Shown here one piece after another: positions 1 through 8,855 of a stretch of 47,856 nucleotides of DNA. Every line of letters begins with the position of its first letter. Position 1 is the first letter of the stretch. The notes beneath the pieces were generated by a model. That model had not been told where the DNA came from. It saw only the letters and a program-made list of their open reading frames with translations, and did not search any database. The stretch spans positions 23,554-71,409 of the forward strand of contig JAUJPG010000027.1 of the NCBI GenBank assembly GCA_030447245.1. Reading direction: 5' to 3'. The DNA is from Chloroflexota bacterium (GTDB taxonomy: Bacteria; Chloroflexota; UBA6077; JACCZL01). Made by a program: the position numbers and the translations under genes.

Positions 1-694
1 CGAGCCCGCCCAGGATCACGACCGAGAACGCCTTCTGGAGCGCCAGGTCGCCCATCGCCGGGTAGACCAGGAACACCGAGCCGAGCAGCGCCCCGCCGGC
101 CGCCGCAAGTGCCGAGCCGAAGGCGAAGGTCGCAATGTGGACCCACTCGATGCTGACACCCATCAGCGCCGCGGTTTCCTGGTCCTGGAACGTCGCGCGC
201 ATGGCCCGCCCGAGCTTGGTGCGATGGATCAACGCGTGCGACGCGACGATCAGGGCCAGCGCGACCACGAAGACAAATAGACGTAGCGGCGCGATCGAGA
301 TCGGGCCCCAGACGACCGGCGCGGTCGGGAACGGATGCTGGATCGACTTCGCGACGCCGCCCCAGGTTAGCAGCTCGGCGTTCTGCAGCGCGATCCAGAC
401 GCCGATCATCAGCAGCATCGTCGTGTCGATCGACTCTCGGCGGAGCGGCGCCAGCAGCCGCTCGACCAGCGCTCCAAGCAACGCGCCGCCGACGATCGCC
501 GCCACGATCGCCAGCAGAAAGTTAGGCGCCAGAACACTCAGCGTGAAGAAGGCGACGTACGCACCGAAGGTGTACAGCTCGCCGTGCGCGAAGTTGACCA
601 CGCCCATCAGACCGAAGATCAAGGTCAGCCCGATCCCGAGCAGTGCGTACGTCCCGCCAATGATCAACCCGTTGACCAGGAGCTGCGGGAGCAC
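1..694 (-). CDS. livH: Branched-chain amino acid ABC transporter permease LivH (3' end outside window)
   Basis: Inner-membrane permease of a LIV-type ABC importer. Reading the minus strand from GTG at 694 gives a start VLPQLLVNGLIIGGTYALL, then GLMGVVNFAHGELYTFGAY, the conserved first part of LivH, followed by alternating hydrophobic segments and a KLGRAMRATFQD cytoplasmic loop. About 231 codons are visible and the C-terminus lies beyond base 1. An in-frame TTG at 700 is an alternative start. The gene begins 8 bases after the stop of the binding-protein gene upstream, so the two are very likely one transcript. Family assignment is firm; the substrate (leucine/isoleucine/valine or another carboxylate or amide) cannot be told from sequence. 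Confidence 0.9.
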   Translation of the reverse strand, partial: MLPQLLVNGLIIGGTYALLGIGLTLIFGLMGVVNFAHGELYTFGAYVAFFTLSVLAPNFLLAIVAAIVGGALLGALVERLLAPLRRESIDTTMLLMIGVWIALQNAELLTWGGVAKSIQHPFPTAPVVWGPISIAPLRLFVFVVALALIVASHALIHRTKLGRAMRATFQDQETAALMGVSIEWVHIATFAFGSALAAAGGALLGSVFLVYPAMGDLALQKAFSVVILGGL

Positions 695-702
695 GTCCAA
701 CG

Positions 703-2079
703 TCAGGCTCGCCGGGCGAAGTCGGGCAGGGTCACCTTACCGTCCTTGATCTGGACGATGAAGATGCTGGGTTGGCTCTGGCCGCTCTCCTTGCCGGCGG
801 GCCCTTCCTTGGCGAACTTGATCGGGCCGTTGACGCCCATCAGCTCGACTGTCCAGAGAGCATCACGGATCTGCTTCGGGTCGGGCGTGCCGGCCTTCTT
901 GACGGCCTCGACCAGGGTCAGGATGCCGTCGTGGCCGCGGAAGCCCTCGGTCAGCCCGCCAAATGGATGCCCGCGCTTCTGCCACTCGTCGACGAACGCT
1001 CTGGCCAGCGCCGGGTCCGGCATCGCCTCCGGGAACTCCGGCAGGAAGAAGACGAGATGGTAGGTGTTCTCGGCTGCCGCGCCGGCCTGCTCGATCAGCT
1101 GAGGTGGCGACGAGCTGCCACCGGTGGTGATGATCGTCGGCTGCAAGCGGCGCTCCTGGGCCTGCTTGAAGGCCAGCACGTACTGCTCAACCGAGGTGGT
1201 AACGAACAGCGTATCGCCGCCGCTGCGCTGGATGTTCGTCAACTGGGCGCCGACGTCGGTCGCCGCCTGCTCCATGTACTCGACCGCGCCGACCGTTCCG
1301 CCCTTGGCCTTGACCAGGTCGCCGAACGCCGTCGCCGCGCCGCGGCCGAAGTCGGTGTTGACGCACAGGAAGTCGGCCTTGCTGATCTTCAAGTCAGCGT
1401 AGTACCGCTCCAGGCCGGCGGCCTCCTTGGTGCTCGGCGGGCTGATCCGGAAGACCCACGGGTTTCCGGAGGTCGTGATCGAGGCAGCGGAGCTGGTCTC
1501 GACGAGCAGCGGGACGCCGTATTCCTCCATCTTGGGCATCGCCGCCAGGGTCATCGAGCTGCCCCAGGCGCCCATCACCGCCGGCACCTTGTCGCTGACG
1601 AGCAACTTCTCGGCAGCGCTGGCTGCCTCCTTCGGGTCAGACTTGTTGTCCTCGATCAAGAGCTCGAGCGGCCGGCCCAGGACGCCACCGCGCTCGTTGA
1701 TCCAGTCACGGGCAATCTCAGCGCCCTGGCGGACGTAGCCGCCCGAGGCGGCCACCGGTCCCGACAAAGGCTGGATGACGCCAAGCCGAAGAGGCTCGCC
1801 AGACGGCTTGGCAGCGGCCGGCACACTCGCCGGGGCCGCTGCCGCCGCTGTCGCGGGCGGCGCGGCCGGCTTGCCGGAGGGCGGGACGGTTGCCTGGGCG
1901 GCCGGCTTAGGCGCTTCGGTCGGCTTGGGCGGCGCGGCCGTCGGCTGGGGTGGCGTTGCTCCGCCGCACGCGGCGAGCAACGGGGCGGCCATCCCGATGC
2001 TCAATCCCATCGCGGACCGCTTGAGGAACCCGCGACGACTGACGGCGCGTCGGTTCCGGGTGTCGAGAGCGTCAAACAT
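703..2079 (-). CDS. livK: ABC transporter substrate-binding lipoprotein, LivK type
   Basis: Periplasmic-type solute receptor (Peripla_BP_6 family), 458 residues. The N-terminus has a twin-arginine motif (SRRGFLKRS, about residues 14-22), a hydrophobic stretch and the lipobox LAAC with Cys38, so it is probably a Tat-exported lipoprotein. A low-complexity Pro/Ala/Thr/Lys linker runs to about residue 90. The receptor domain then starts with LRLGVIQPLSGPVAASGGYV and has the usual RDWINERGGVLGRPLELLIED segment. The start is ATG at 2079 with a GGGGGTAG purine run upstream. It precedes livH by 8 bases and feeds ligand to that permease. The ligand is not predictable. Confidence 0.92.
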   Translation of the reverse strand: MFDALDTRNRRAVSRRGFLKRSAMGLSIGMAAPLLAACGGATPPQPTAAPPKPTEAPKPAAQATVPPSGKPAAPPATAAAAAPASVPAAAKPSGEPLRLGVIQPLSGPVAASGGYVRQGAEIARDWINERGGVLGRPLELLIEDNKSDPKEAASAAEKLLVSDKVPAVMGAWGSSMTLAAMPKMEEYGVPLLVETSSAASITTSGNPWVFRISPPSTKEAAGLERYYADLKISKADFLCVNTDFGRGAATAFGDLVKAKGGTVGAVEYMEQAATDVGAQLTNIQRSGGDTLFVTTSVEQYVLAFKQAQERRLQPTIITTGGSSSPPQLIEQAGAAAENTYHLVFFLPEFPEAMPDPALARAFVDEWQKRGHPFGGLTEGFRGHDGILTLVEAVKKAGTPDPKQIRDALWTVELMGVNGPIKFAKEGPAGKESGQSQPSIFIVQIKDGKVTLPDFARRA

Positions 2080-2358
2080 CGTGGACTACCCCCAGCGCTG
2101 TTGATCCCCTCCCTCTCCGAAGACCTCGACCGGGAATGCCGAGCCCCGTCAAGGTGGTCCTCAGTATATCGGGCCAGTACCATCCGTCAAGTCACACCGG
2201 ACCCGCGAGCGTGCGCCGTTCCCCTCTCCGATAGGGAGAGCGGAACGGCGCCGGAAAGGGACAAAATGGTCCAGTACCACCTGGTGCTGGGAGGCGGCGA
2301 GCGGGGAAGGCGGGCGAATACGCGTCGACGGAGCCGCGGACGATCCGCCGCTACGCGG

Positions 2359-2637
2359 TCAGGCGCACACCCGAATGTCGTGAGCCTCCAGGGCCGAGGC
2401 CACGATGTCGGCCCGCGGGAGGTCCGCCACGCCGGCGCACTCTGAGACCCGCAAGAACTCGACGCCGATCGGCGTCCCGTCCGCGGCGTATTCGACGATC
2501 CGCTCGCAGTCGAGCAGCTCGCCGTACGCGCACGGCGCGTCGCTCAGCCGCACGTAGACCTGCTTGTACATCTCGCCGGCCTCAGGACCGCGCGCTGACG
2601 CTCGGGTTGTTGGTGGATTTCGGAACTGCATAGTCAT
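2359..2637 (-). CDS. DUF2283 family small protein
   Basis: A 92-residue protein matching the DUF2283 pattern: an N-terminal YVRLSDAPCAYGELLD segment, then RIVEYAADGTPIGVEFLRVS, then a C-terminal helix ending in LEAHDIRV. The function of this family is unknown; members are often near toxin-antitoxin or mobile genes, but none is adjacent here. I chose the ATG at 2637 (MTMQFRN) over one 27 bases upstream because GGAGAGG lies seven bases before it. The gene appears monocistronic. Confidence 0.7.
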   Translation of the reverse strand: MTMQFRNPPTTRASARGPEAGEMYKQVYVRLSDAPCAYGELLDCERIVEYAADGTPIGVEFLRVSECAGVADLPRADIVASALEAHDIRVCA

Positions 2638-2770
2638 AGTCGCACCTCTCCAGGTGATAGCCACGCCGCACCCGCTGGGAGCACACCACGGCGATCGCCC
2701 TACGCAGTCCTGAACACCGAAGCCTCCGGGTTGATTCCCAATTGGGCCGCGAGCCGGGAAGGGCCGTCCG

Positions 2771-3766
2771 TCAGGCCGAGCGGCCGGCCAGGGCGGCGCT
2801 GGTGGCGGTCAGGCGGGCGACGAGGGGGGCCAGCTCAGACACCGGCAGCGACTGGGCGCCAGCCCCGGTCTCCTCAGCGCCGCCCTGGTGCACGTCGAGC
2901 AGCAGGCCATCGGCACCGGCCGCGGCCGCGCCGAGCGACAGCTCGGCGACGAGGTCGTGGTGGCCGGCCGCCAGGCTCGGATTGGCTAGGACCGGCAGAT
3001 GGCTCAGCCGCTTGGTGACCGCGACGGCGCTGAAGTCGAGCGTGGCGTGGACTGACGGCTCGAAGGTCCGAATCCCCTGCTCGCACACGGCGACCTGCAT
3101 GTTACCGGACCGCAGGACGCGCTCGGCGACCATCAGCCACTCCTCGACTTTGGCCGATGGCCCGCGGCAGACCAGGACCGGCCGGTCGCCGCGGCCCGCC
3201 TCGTCGACGAGCGGGAAGTTCTGCATCTGCTGGGCCGGGATCTTCAGCGCGTCAGCGTGGCGGCTCAGACGCTCGACCTCGCCAGGCTCCCACACCGAGG
3301 CGACGACCGGCAGCCCGACGACGTCGCGGATCTCGTCGAGCGCTGAGATGTAGTCGCGCCGCAGCTCGCCGCTGTCGCCGCGGCCAGCCCAGAACGCGTC
3401 GGCGCCGCCCACACGCACGTCACGGGCGAGGGCGACAAGCTCCTCGGCCGGTCGCGGACGCCAGCCGCCGGCGACGATCAGCAGGCCCGCACCCAGGCGC
3501 GCGCGGCCGAGCGGGATCGTGGTTCCGGCCGGTCGGACCTCGCGGCTCGCCAGTTTGAACGGTCGTGTCGTCCAATCGACCCGTTCGACGCCAGGCAGCC
3601 CGGCTAGCTCGTCGCGCAAGACCTCGTCCTCATTCGTCCCGAGGACAGCGATGACGTTTCGCTCCTCGCCGCGGAAGACGTACGCTCCGAGTCCGGCAGC
3701 CTCCAGCCGACGGACCACCCGCGAGGTCGCCACAGCCTCAGCGCGCTGCTGCATGATCACGATCAT
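2771..3766 (-). CDS. DAHP synthase (type I-beta) homologue, metal ligands lost
   Basis: 331 residues with the two-part layout of type I-beta 3-deoxy-7-phosphoheptulonate synthases: a ferredoxin-like N-terminal domain (residues 1-70) and a TIM barrel. Family landmarks remain, such as ALKIPAQQMQNF (174-184), CEQGIRTFE (228-236) and SHLPV (255-259). The active site does not. The Cys of the GPCS loop is Trp102 in AGGWRPR, the His of DPSH is Leu265 in NPSL, the Glu of EVHP is Asp291 in DVHQ, and the Asp of SDGxQSL is Ala302 in GAGAQSL. The KPRTSPYSF substrate loop is reduced to WAGRGDSG and the Lys of LKRG is Cys200. It is therefore probably not a working DAHP synthase; a regulatory or repurposed role is possible. 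Confidence 0.8.
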   Translation of the reverse strand: MIVIMQQRAEAVATSRVVRRLEAAGLGAYVFRGEERNVIAVLGTNEDEVLRDELAGLPGVERVDWTTRPFKLASREVRPAGTTIPLGRARLGAGLLIVAGGWRPRPAEELVALARDVRVGGADAFWAGRGDSGELRRDYISALDEIRDVVGLPVVASVWEPGEVERLSRHADALKIPAQQMQNFPLVDEAGRGDRPVLVCRGPSAKVEEWLMVAERVLRSGNMQVAVCEQGIRTFEPSVHATLDFSAVAVTKRLSHLPVLANPSLAAGHHDLVAELSLGAAAAGADGLLLDVHQGGAEETGAGAQSLPVSELAPLVARLTATSAALAGRSA

Positions 3767-3907
3767 GGCCGGCCCCCTTCCTCGGGCAACGAGCTAGAGT
3801 GATTCGGCCACTGCCCTGCCTGGCCGCCGCGCCGGTGCGTCGCCGAAGGGTAGGCGCTCCGCCAGGCCGGGAACAATACGGTCGGCGTCGTCGGATCGCT
3901 CGCGAGA

Positions 3908-4669
3908 TCAGGCCACGCCGTCGCTCTGCTGGCCGGCCTCCTCGGCGGTCAGCTCGGCAAGGTGGGCCGCGTCGCCGTGGCGGAGCAGGGCCCCGGCCTC
4001 AGTCGTGGCGTCCCACAGGACTTCGGTCAGGCTGGCGTTCGGCGAAACCCAGGTGCGCCAGCGCGCCGACGACTCGCCGTGGAGGATCGTCAGGAACACG
4101 GCGATCACTCCGCCGTGGGTGACCACCCCAACCGTTTGACCCGGGTGCTCCGCGGCGATCTGTCCAATCGCGCGGCGGACGCGCTCGCGGAAGCCGCTGC
4201 GTGACTCGCCGCTCGGCCACATGAAGTCGTCGAGCTCCGCATCCTCGTCGGCCTTGAGCAGGTCGCCGTAGGCGGCGTGAAGCTCCTCGAACGGCCGGCC
4301 GTCCATTTCGCCGAAGTACATCTCGCGCAAGTCGTCCTGCAGGATCGGCGCGTGACCGGTCAGCGCGCCGATCGCCTCGGCCGTTCGCCGCGCGCGGGTG
4401 AGCGGGCTGGCATACAGCGCCATGAGGTCCGGGTGTGCCCGATTGACGTGCTCGGCCAGCAAGCGAACCTGCACTTCGCCCCGAGGACTCAGGTCGGTGT
4501 CGGTCCAGCCGGACAGCCGCATGGCGGCGTTGTCGGTCGTCTCGGCATGCCGGACCATCAGCAGGGTCGTCGGCGTCGTGCCAACCGTCGCCAGATTCGG
4601 GGGGGCAGGTCCTGCCACGATCGATGCACCCGCGCTCGGACCGTGCGCGGTCGATGGTCGCGTCGTCAC
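3908..4669 (-). CDS. Histidine phosphatase family protein (phosphoglycerate-mutase-like)
   Basis: 253 residues as drawn. The catalytic motif LLMVRHAETTDN lies near residues 36-47, followed by GWTDTDLSPRGEVQ and, late in the protein, VGVVTHGGVIAVF with the second catalytic His. This is the branch 2 histidine phosphatase fold, acting on a phosphoester through a phosphohistidine intermediate. The substrate is unknown; cofactor-dependent mutases, alpha-ribazole phosphatases and broad phosphatases all share these motifs. The GTG at 4669 gives a 35-residue low-complexity leader, so a later start is possible. It lies alone between a DAHP-synthase homologue and a DUF2171-like gene on the same strand. 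Confidence 0.8.
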   Translation of the reverse strand: MTTRPSTAHGPSAGASIVAGPAPPNLATVGTTPTTLLMVRHAETTDNAAMRLSGWTDTDLSPRGEVQVRLLAEHVNRAHPDLMALYASPLTRARRTAEAIGALTGHAPILQDDLREMYFGEMDGRPFEELHAAYGDLLKADEDAELDDFMWPSGESRSGFRERVRRAIGQIAAEHPGQTVGVVTHGGVIAVFLTILHGESSARWRTWVSPNASLTEVLWDATTEAGALLRHGDAAHLAELTAEEAGQQSDGVA

Positions 4670-4744
4670 CCCTAGATCGTACCAGGTGCCATCTCGTGGA
4701 AGGTGACGCCGTTCCAGCCGAGGCCGGACGGGTCCCCGCTCGGC

Positions 4745-5065
4745 TTAGGCGGTCCGCGGCGCGCGGTCCCACCCCAGGCCGTCGATGGCTTCCCGATCCA
4801 CCGCGATGACGACGCGATCACCAAGGACCTCGTTGACCGCGCTAAAGGGGATGAACAGGTCGTGGCCAGTGCGCTGGACCTCGATGTGGCCGGTCGCACC
4901 CTTGCCCGCGCGCATTGCCTCCATATCACGAGCGACGCCCTCATTGCCGTGGCCGACGTTCGCCATCGTCTCAGCACCCTGCACGTGGTGGACGAGCCCA
5001 ATCGTGCCGCCCGCGAGATCGACGACGTTCATGCCCTCACGAATCCGGCTGTATGGACTGCTCAC
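4745..5065 (-). CDS. DUF2171/PRC-barrel-like protein
   Basis: A 106-residue soluble protein. The N-terminal part, REGMNVVDLAGGTIGLVHHV, resembles the DUF2171/PRC-barrel opening (sets a parameter, then marks the distance between protein and ligand). The middle has TGHIEVQRTGHDLFIPFSAV, again typical of that fold. GTG at 5065 is preferred because GAGGAGG lies eight bases upstream; the open frame extends 25 residues further but that part is Arg-rich and unlike the family. PRC-barrel proteins bind RNA or other proteins; no specific role can be given. It is divergent from the GDSL lipoprotein gene. Confidence 0.65.
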   Translation of the reverse strand: MSSPYSRIREGMNVVDLAGGTIGLVHHVQGAETMANVGHGNEGVARDMEAMRAGKGATGHIEVQRTGHDLFIPFSAVNEVLGDRVVIAVDREAIDGLGWDRAPRTA

Positions 5066-5189
5066 GATGCAGCCTCCTCTTCTTCTGTCCTTCGGTCGCC
5101 TCTCGGCGCACCATCCTCGGCAGGATGTATGCCTCCGCACTCCCTAGGCGTCCGAGTACGTGGTACGGATATTGAATCGGCAGCGCGCG

Positions 5190-6074
5190 ATGTACTCGTC
5201 TAGCAAGCTTTGGCTGGTCCTGCTCGTCGGGGTCTTGGGGCTGGGCTGCGGGCAATGGCGTGGAGAACCAACCACGGGCCCAGTAGCCGCGGTCGCGAGC
5301 CCGACCGGGACCAGCGGGCCTCGCACGACGCCGCAGAGCGATGCCGTCGAGCCGGCCCTGAATCCGGCGGCGGTGACCGGGCAAGGAACGGGCCTTGCGC
5401 GACGCGGGCGGGAGACCACGATGATCCAGGAGATCGAAGCGTCTCAGGTGCGCACATTGCCGCGCGACCGCGAGTCCGAATTCGTCTACGTCGCTCTCGG
5501 CGACAGCACCGTGGCCGGCGTGGGCGCCAGCCGCCCGGACCTGAACTACGTTGGGCGGGTGCACGCACGCCTGCGCGACCTGTACCCGCGAGCGCGGCTC
5601 ACCAACCTCGGTATCCCCGGCGCCACGGCCACGGACGTAGTCCGCGAGGGGCTGCCGCGAGCCCTTGCGCTCAATCCCCACCTGGTCACCGTCTCGGTCG
5701 GTCCGAACGACATCACCCGGGGGCGGGATGTCGGCCAGTACGAGGCTGACCTCGACACGATCTTCGGCGCGCTCACCCGCGAGACCCCGGCTGTCGCCAT
5801 CGCCAACCTGCTGCCGGACCTGGCGCTGGCGCCGCGCTTCTCGCCCGAGGAGAAGGCCACGGTCGGCCGATTGACGGCCGAGTTCAACGACGCGCTCCGA
5901 CGACAGGCAGATCGCCACGGCGTCGAGGTCGTCGACCTTTACGAGCCCAGCCAGCGGGAAGTGCCGGATCGCCCGAGCCTCGTCTCGGAAGACGACTATC
6001 ACCCATCCGACGAGGGGTACGCGCGCTGGGCAGACTTGATGTGGGGCGGCGTCGAAGCCCGGCTCACGCAATAG
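5190..6074 (+). CDS. SGNH/GDSL-type esterase lipoprotein
   Basis: Secreted serine esterase of the SGNH hydrolase superfamily, 294 residues from ATG 5190. The signal peptide ends in the lipobox LGLGC (Cys20), so it should be membrane anchored outside the cytoplasm. The four blocks are present: VALGDSTVAG (nucleophile Ser), NLGIPGAT (Gly), VGPNDIT (Asn) and DDYHPSDEGY (Asp-His). A charged, low-complexity spacer separates the anchor from the catalytic domain. GTG at 5160 would add ten residues before the signal peptide; ATG 5190 gives a more normal lipoprotein leader, although neither has a clear ribosome site. The substrate could be an acyl ester, carbohydrate acetyl or lipid. Confidence 0.82.
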   Translation: MYSSSKLWLVLLVGVLGLGCGQWRGEPTTGPVAAVASPTGTSGPRTTPQSDAVEPALNPAAVTGQGTGLARRGRETTMIQEIEASQVRTLPRDRESEFVYVALGDSTVAGVGASRPDLNYVGRVHARLRDLYPRARLTNLGIPGATATDVVREGLPRALALNPHLVTVSVGPNDITRGRDVGQYEADLDTIFGALTRETPAVAIANLLPDLALAPRFSPEEKATVGRLTAEFNDALRRQADRHGVEVVDLYEPSQREVPDRPSLVSEDDYHPSDEGYARWADLMWGGVEARLTQ

Positions 6075-6109
6075 CCGCCGAGCCACCCGATCGGGGCGGA
6101 TGGGCCAGC

Positions 6110-6736
6110 TTAGCGGCCCTGGTACGTCGGATTGGGGCGGGTGAGCTCGAATTGGTCGCGGGTGCGGGTATACCAATCGCCGGCCAGGCGGCCGACTGCC
6201 TGGAGGCGGTCGACTCGGATTCGGGCGCGCTCGGGGTCGTAGAGGTCGTCGCGGATGTGCCAGGCCAGGATCTCGCCGATCACCAGCGTTGCCGCGCCCG
6301 GCCCCTGGCCGACTTCGACCAGCCGATCCAGGCGGCACTCCATCTGGATCGGCGACTCGGCGACGCGCGGCGGTCGGACGCGGGCGCTCGACAGCGGCGT
6401 CAGGCCAGCATGAGCTAGCTCGTCCACGTCCGGCGGCAGCTCCTCGGACGTTTGGTTCATCGCCTCGGCGACGCCTTCGCCGACGACGTTGACGACAAAC
6501 TCGCCGGTCGCCTCGACGTTGGCGCGGGTGTCCTTGTGCGCGCCGGAGCGGCGAATCGCCGAGAAGACCAGCGATGGCGGCGACGAGGTGATGCCGGTGA
6601 AAAAGCTGAACGGCGCGAGATTGACGGTGCCGTCCGCGGAGAGCGTCGACACCCAGGCGATCGCGCGCGGGACGATCGATCCGATCATCAGGCGGTAGGC
6701 GGCGCGCTGATCGAGGTCGCGAGCGTCCAGAAGCAC
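6110..6736 (-). CDS. Flavin reductase family protein (FMN-binding split barrel)
   Basis: 208 residues. RLMIGSIVPRAIAWVSTL at the N-terminus, LAPFSFFTGITSSPPSL and KDTRANVEATGEFVVNVV are the conserved segments of the flavin-reductase-like domain that binds FMN and passes electrons from NAD(P)H to free flavin or a partner. Its DQRAAYRLMIGS start is typical of the bacterial subgroup annotated only as flavin reductase family. GTG at 6736 follows GGAGGG by three bases. No monooxygenase partner lies next to it, so the physiological partner is unknown. Confidence 0.85.
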   Translation of the reverse strand: MLLDARDLDQRAAYRLMIGSIVPRAIAWVSTLSADGTVNLAPFSFFTGITSSPPSLVFSAIRRSGAHKDTRANVEATGEFVVNVVGEGVAEAMNQTSEELPPDVDELAHAGLTPLSSARVRPPRVAESPIQMECRLDRLVEVGQGPGAATLVIGEILAWHIRDDLYDPERARIRVDRLQAVGRLAGDWYTRTRDQFELTRPNPTYQGR

Positions 6737-7082
6737 GATCCCTCCAGTGCACGAGGCTCGAGGGTGTTGTACCCTATGCCCGCGTCAGCCCCGGCCGGCC
6801 GGAGACGCCGCCCCACCCCGGGGGCCTGAGCGCCACACGGGCGCGCGAAGACGGTCGTTGGAAGCAGGCCCGAGCGCGGCCAATTCCGCCTGGCGCGTCT
6901 GCTCCGCCGCGCCGGTGCTCCAGGCATGCACCGCCGCGTACGGTCTCAGGCCCCGTTCAGCGCGGGCGATGGTGGCAGATGCGTCTCGATTGTGGCGGCG
7001 GCGACGGTACACTAAGGAAGGAACGCTCGCCGGTCGTTCGGCGTCTTTCCAGAAGGAGCAACGTCGGAGAGGTGGGCTCACG
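6737..7082. other. Divergent intergenic region between flavin reductase and nfeD genes
   Basis: 346 bases without a gene I can support. The nfeD frame stays open through it, but the predicted peptide is Arg/Ala-rich and lacks family features. TACACT at 7008-7013 could be a -10 element for nfeD, without a convincing -35. No repeat or RNA gene is seen. Confidence 0.4.
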
Positions 7083-8474
7083 ATGAGGCGCTCGAGATCG
7101 ATCCGGCAAGCCACTCGTCGGGCGCGCTGCCTGCTGTCGTCCATGCTGGTGGCGCTCGGGATGCTCGGGCTGGTCGGCGGGGCGGCCGCGCGGGCCGACG
7201 GGGGCGCCGTCCAGGTGGTCCAGGCGCGCGGGGTCGTCTCGCCGACGCTGGCCAACTTCCTGGGTCGGGCAATCGACGCGGCTGAGCGCGACGGAGCAAC
7301 CGCGCTGGTGATCGAGATGGACACCCCCGGCGGCCTGGACAATGCGATGCGCCAGATCGTCCAGCGAATCCTCGCCGCGCGCGTGCCGGTCATCGTGTAC
7401 GTCGCTCCACACGGCGCACGGGCTGGCTCGGCCGGCGTCTACATCACCTACGCCGCGCACGTCGCGGCGATGGCCCCGAACACGAACATTGGCTCGGCGA
7501 CGCCGGTCGCCATGGGCGAGGGCGGCGAGGCCAAGATGTCGGACGAGATGCGCGCCAAGGTCACCAATGACGCGGCCGCGTACCTTCGAGGATTGGCCGA
7601 GCGCCGAGGCCGAAACGCCGAGTGGGCCGAGCGGGCCGTCCGCGAGGGTGCGAACGCGACCGACGGGGAAGCCTTGCGGCTGGGTGTCGTCGACGTCGTC
7701 GCGACCGACGTGACCGATCTGCTCGTCCGGATCGATGGCCGTACGGTCGAGACGTCCGTCGGTCCGGTCAGGCTCGCGACTGCCGGCGCGCCGGTCCAGC
7801 GGGTGGAGATGGGCGCCGTCGATACGTTTTTCCAGGCCATCGCAGACCCGACGATCGCGTACTTGCTGCTGAGCCTGGGCTCGCTCGGGCTGTTCTTCGA
7901 GCTGTCCAATCCCGGCAGCATCCTGCCCGGCGTCGTCGGCGGAATCTGCCTGTTGCTGGGCTTCTATGCGCTCGGGACGCTGCCGGTCAACTACGCCGGC
8001 CTGGCGCTGATGGGCTTCGCGCTGGTCCTGTTCGCCGTCGACCTCTTCGCGCCGAGTCACGGCATTTTGACCGTCGGCGGGGTGGTCGCCTTTGTGCTCG
8101 GCTCGCTGCTGTTGTTCAACGTGCCGGAGGCCGGCCCGTGGCTGCGCGTCTCGCTGTGGGTCATCGCCGCGGTCAGCGTGGCGATGTCGCTGTTCTTCGC
8201 AGGCATGGTGGCCCTCGCCGCCCGCGGCCTGCGCCGCAAGGTCGTCACCGGCCGCGAGGGGCTGGTGGGTCAGGTGGGCCTGGTGCGGAGCGCGCTCGAC
8301 CTGGACGGAACGGTCTTCGTCGACGGCGCTCTCTGGGAGGCCACGGCCGACGCCGGCCCAATCCCGGTGGGTGAGCGCGTGGTGATCGACGCTATGGACG
8401 GTCTACACCTACGGGTCCGCCCACTCCAGGCATCCCCGGCGCTCGAGAGCGGCGCGCGCGAGGTGACCCGCTAG
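7083..8474 (+). CDS. nfeD: NfeD family membrane protease
   Basis: 463-residue membrane protein with a ClpP-like N-terminal domain and a C-terminal OB-type NfeD domain. A signal/anchor segment (about residues 18-38) is followed by VVQARGVVSPTLANFLGRAI, ALVIEMDTPGGLDNAM, and the nucleophile region ARAGSAGVYITYAAH; the conserved Lys partner fits AKVTNDAAAYLRGLAE. Four or five membrane segments follow (about residues 255-385), then a soluble domain starting GREGLVGQVGLVRSAL. Family members cleave stomatin-like proteins, but no stomatin gene is next to it here. ATG 7083 follows GGAGAGG at the right distance; the longer open frame from 6747 was rejected. Confidence 0.9.
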   Translation: MRRSRSIRQATRRARCLLSSMLVALGMLGLVGGAAARADGGAVQVVQARGVVSPTLANFLGRAIDAAERDGATALVIEMDTPGGLDNAMRQIVQRILAARVPVIVYVAPHGARAGSAGVYITYAAHVAAMAPNTNIGSATPVAMGEGGEAKMSDEMRAKVTNDAAAYLRGLAERRGRNAEWAERAVREGANATDGEALRLGVVDVVATDVTDLLVRIDGRTVETSVGPVRLATAGAPVQRVEMGAVDTFFQAIADPTIAYLLLSLGSLGLFFELSNPGSILPGVVGGICLLLGFYALGTLPVNYAGLALMGFALVLFAVDLFAPSHGILTVGGVVAFVLGSLLLFNVPEAGPWLRVSLWVIAAVSVAMSLFFAGMVALAARGLRRKVVTGREGLVGQVGLVRSALDLDGTVFVDGALWEATADAGPIPVGERVVIDAMDGLHLRVRPLQASPALESGAREVTR

Positions 8475-8509
8475 AGACCGAGCGGCCGTCCGCTCGTTAC
8501 CCAGGGGTC

Positions 8510-8855
8510 TCACGCCTCACGTTCCAGGATTTCGCGCAGCAGGGGCACGAGCGGTGGTAGGTCGCCCCGCAGTGTGTCCCAGACGGTCTTCACCGCCACG
8601 TGTACATAGTCGTGGACCATGACGTTGCGCATCCCCCCACATCCAGCGCCATGGGACGCTGGGATAGCGCGCCTGGATGTTGGGCGGTATGTGGCGGGCC
8701 GCCTCGCCGATGATGATGAAGTTGTAGAAGACCGCGTGGGTTGTTCGAAGATCGACCGCGAAGCTCTCAAAGTCGAGGCCTACGGTGAACGCCTCGATCG
8801 TCCCGATGGCTTCGAGGATGTCGTCGATCCGGCCCCGACACTCGCTAGAGGGCAC
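8510..8855 (-). pseudogene. hepT: HepT-like HEPN toxin, frameshifted
   Basis: Toxin half of a HEPN/MNT toxin-antitoxin pair. From GTG 8855 the frame reads VPSSECRGRIDDILEAIG through FIIIGEAARHIPPNIQARYP and SVPWRWMWG, then runs out of frame. Shifting by one base in the C6 run at 8633-8638 continues into GMRNVMVHDYVHVAVKT and ends LREILEREA. The RNase-type RX4HXY motif is RNVMVHDY, located after the shift. With the indel corrected the protein would be about 115 residues, the normal length. The start overlaps the end of the antitoxin gene by 11 bases, as usual. Whether the shift is genuine, phase-variable or a sequencing error is open. Confidence 0.78.

Noticed and set aside
772..2445. Long plus-strand ORF (557 codons) opposite livK
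   Set aside because: It is an antisense shadow in GC-rich DNA; the product is Arg/Gly-rich without domains, while the minus-strand frame is a clear binding protein with Tat and lipobox motifs.
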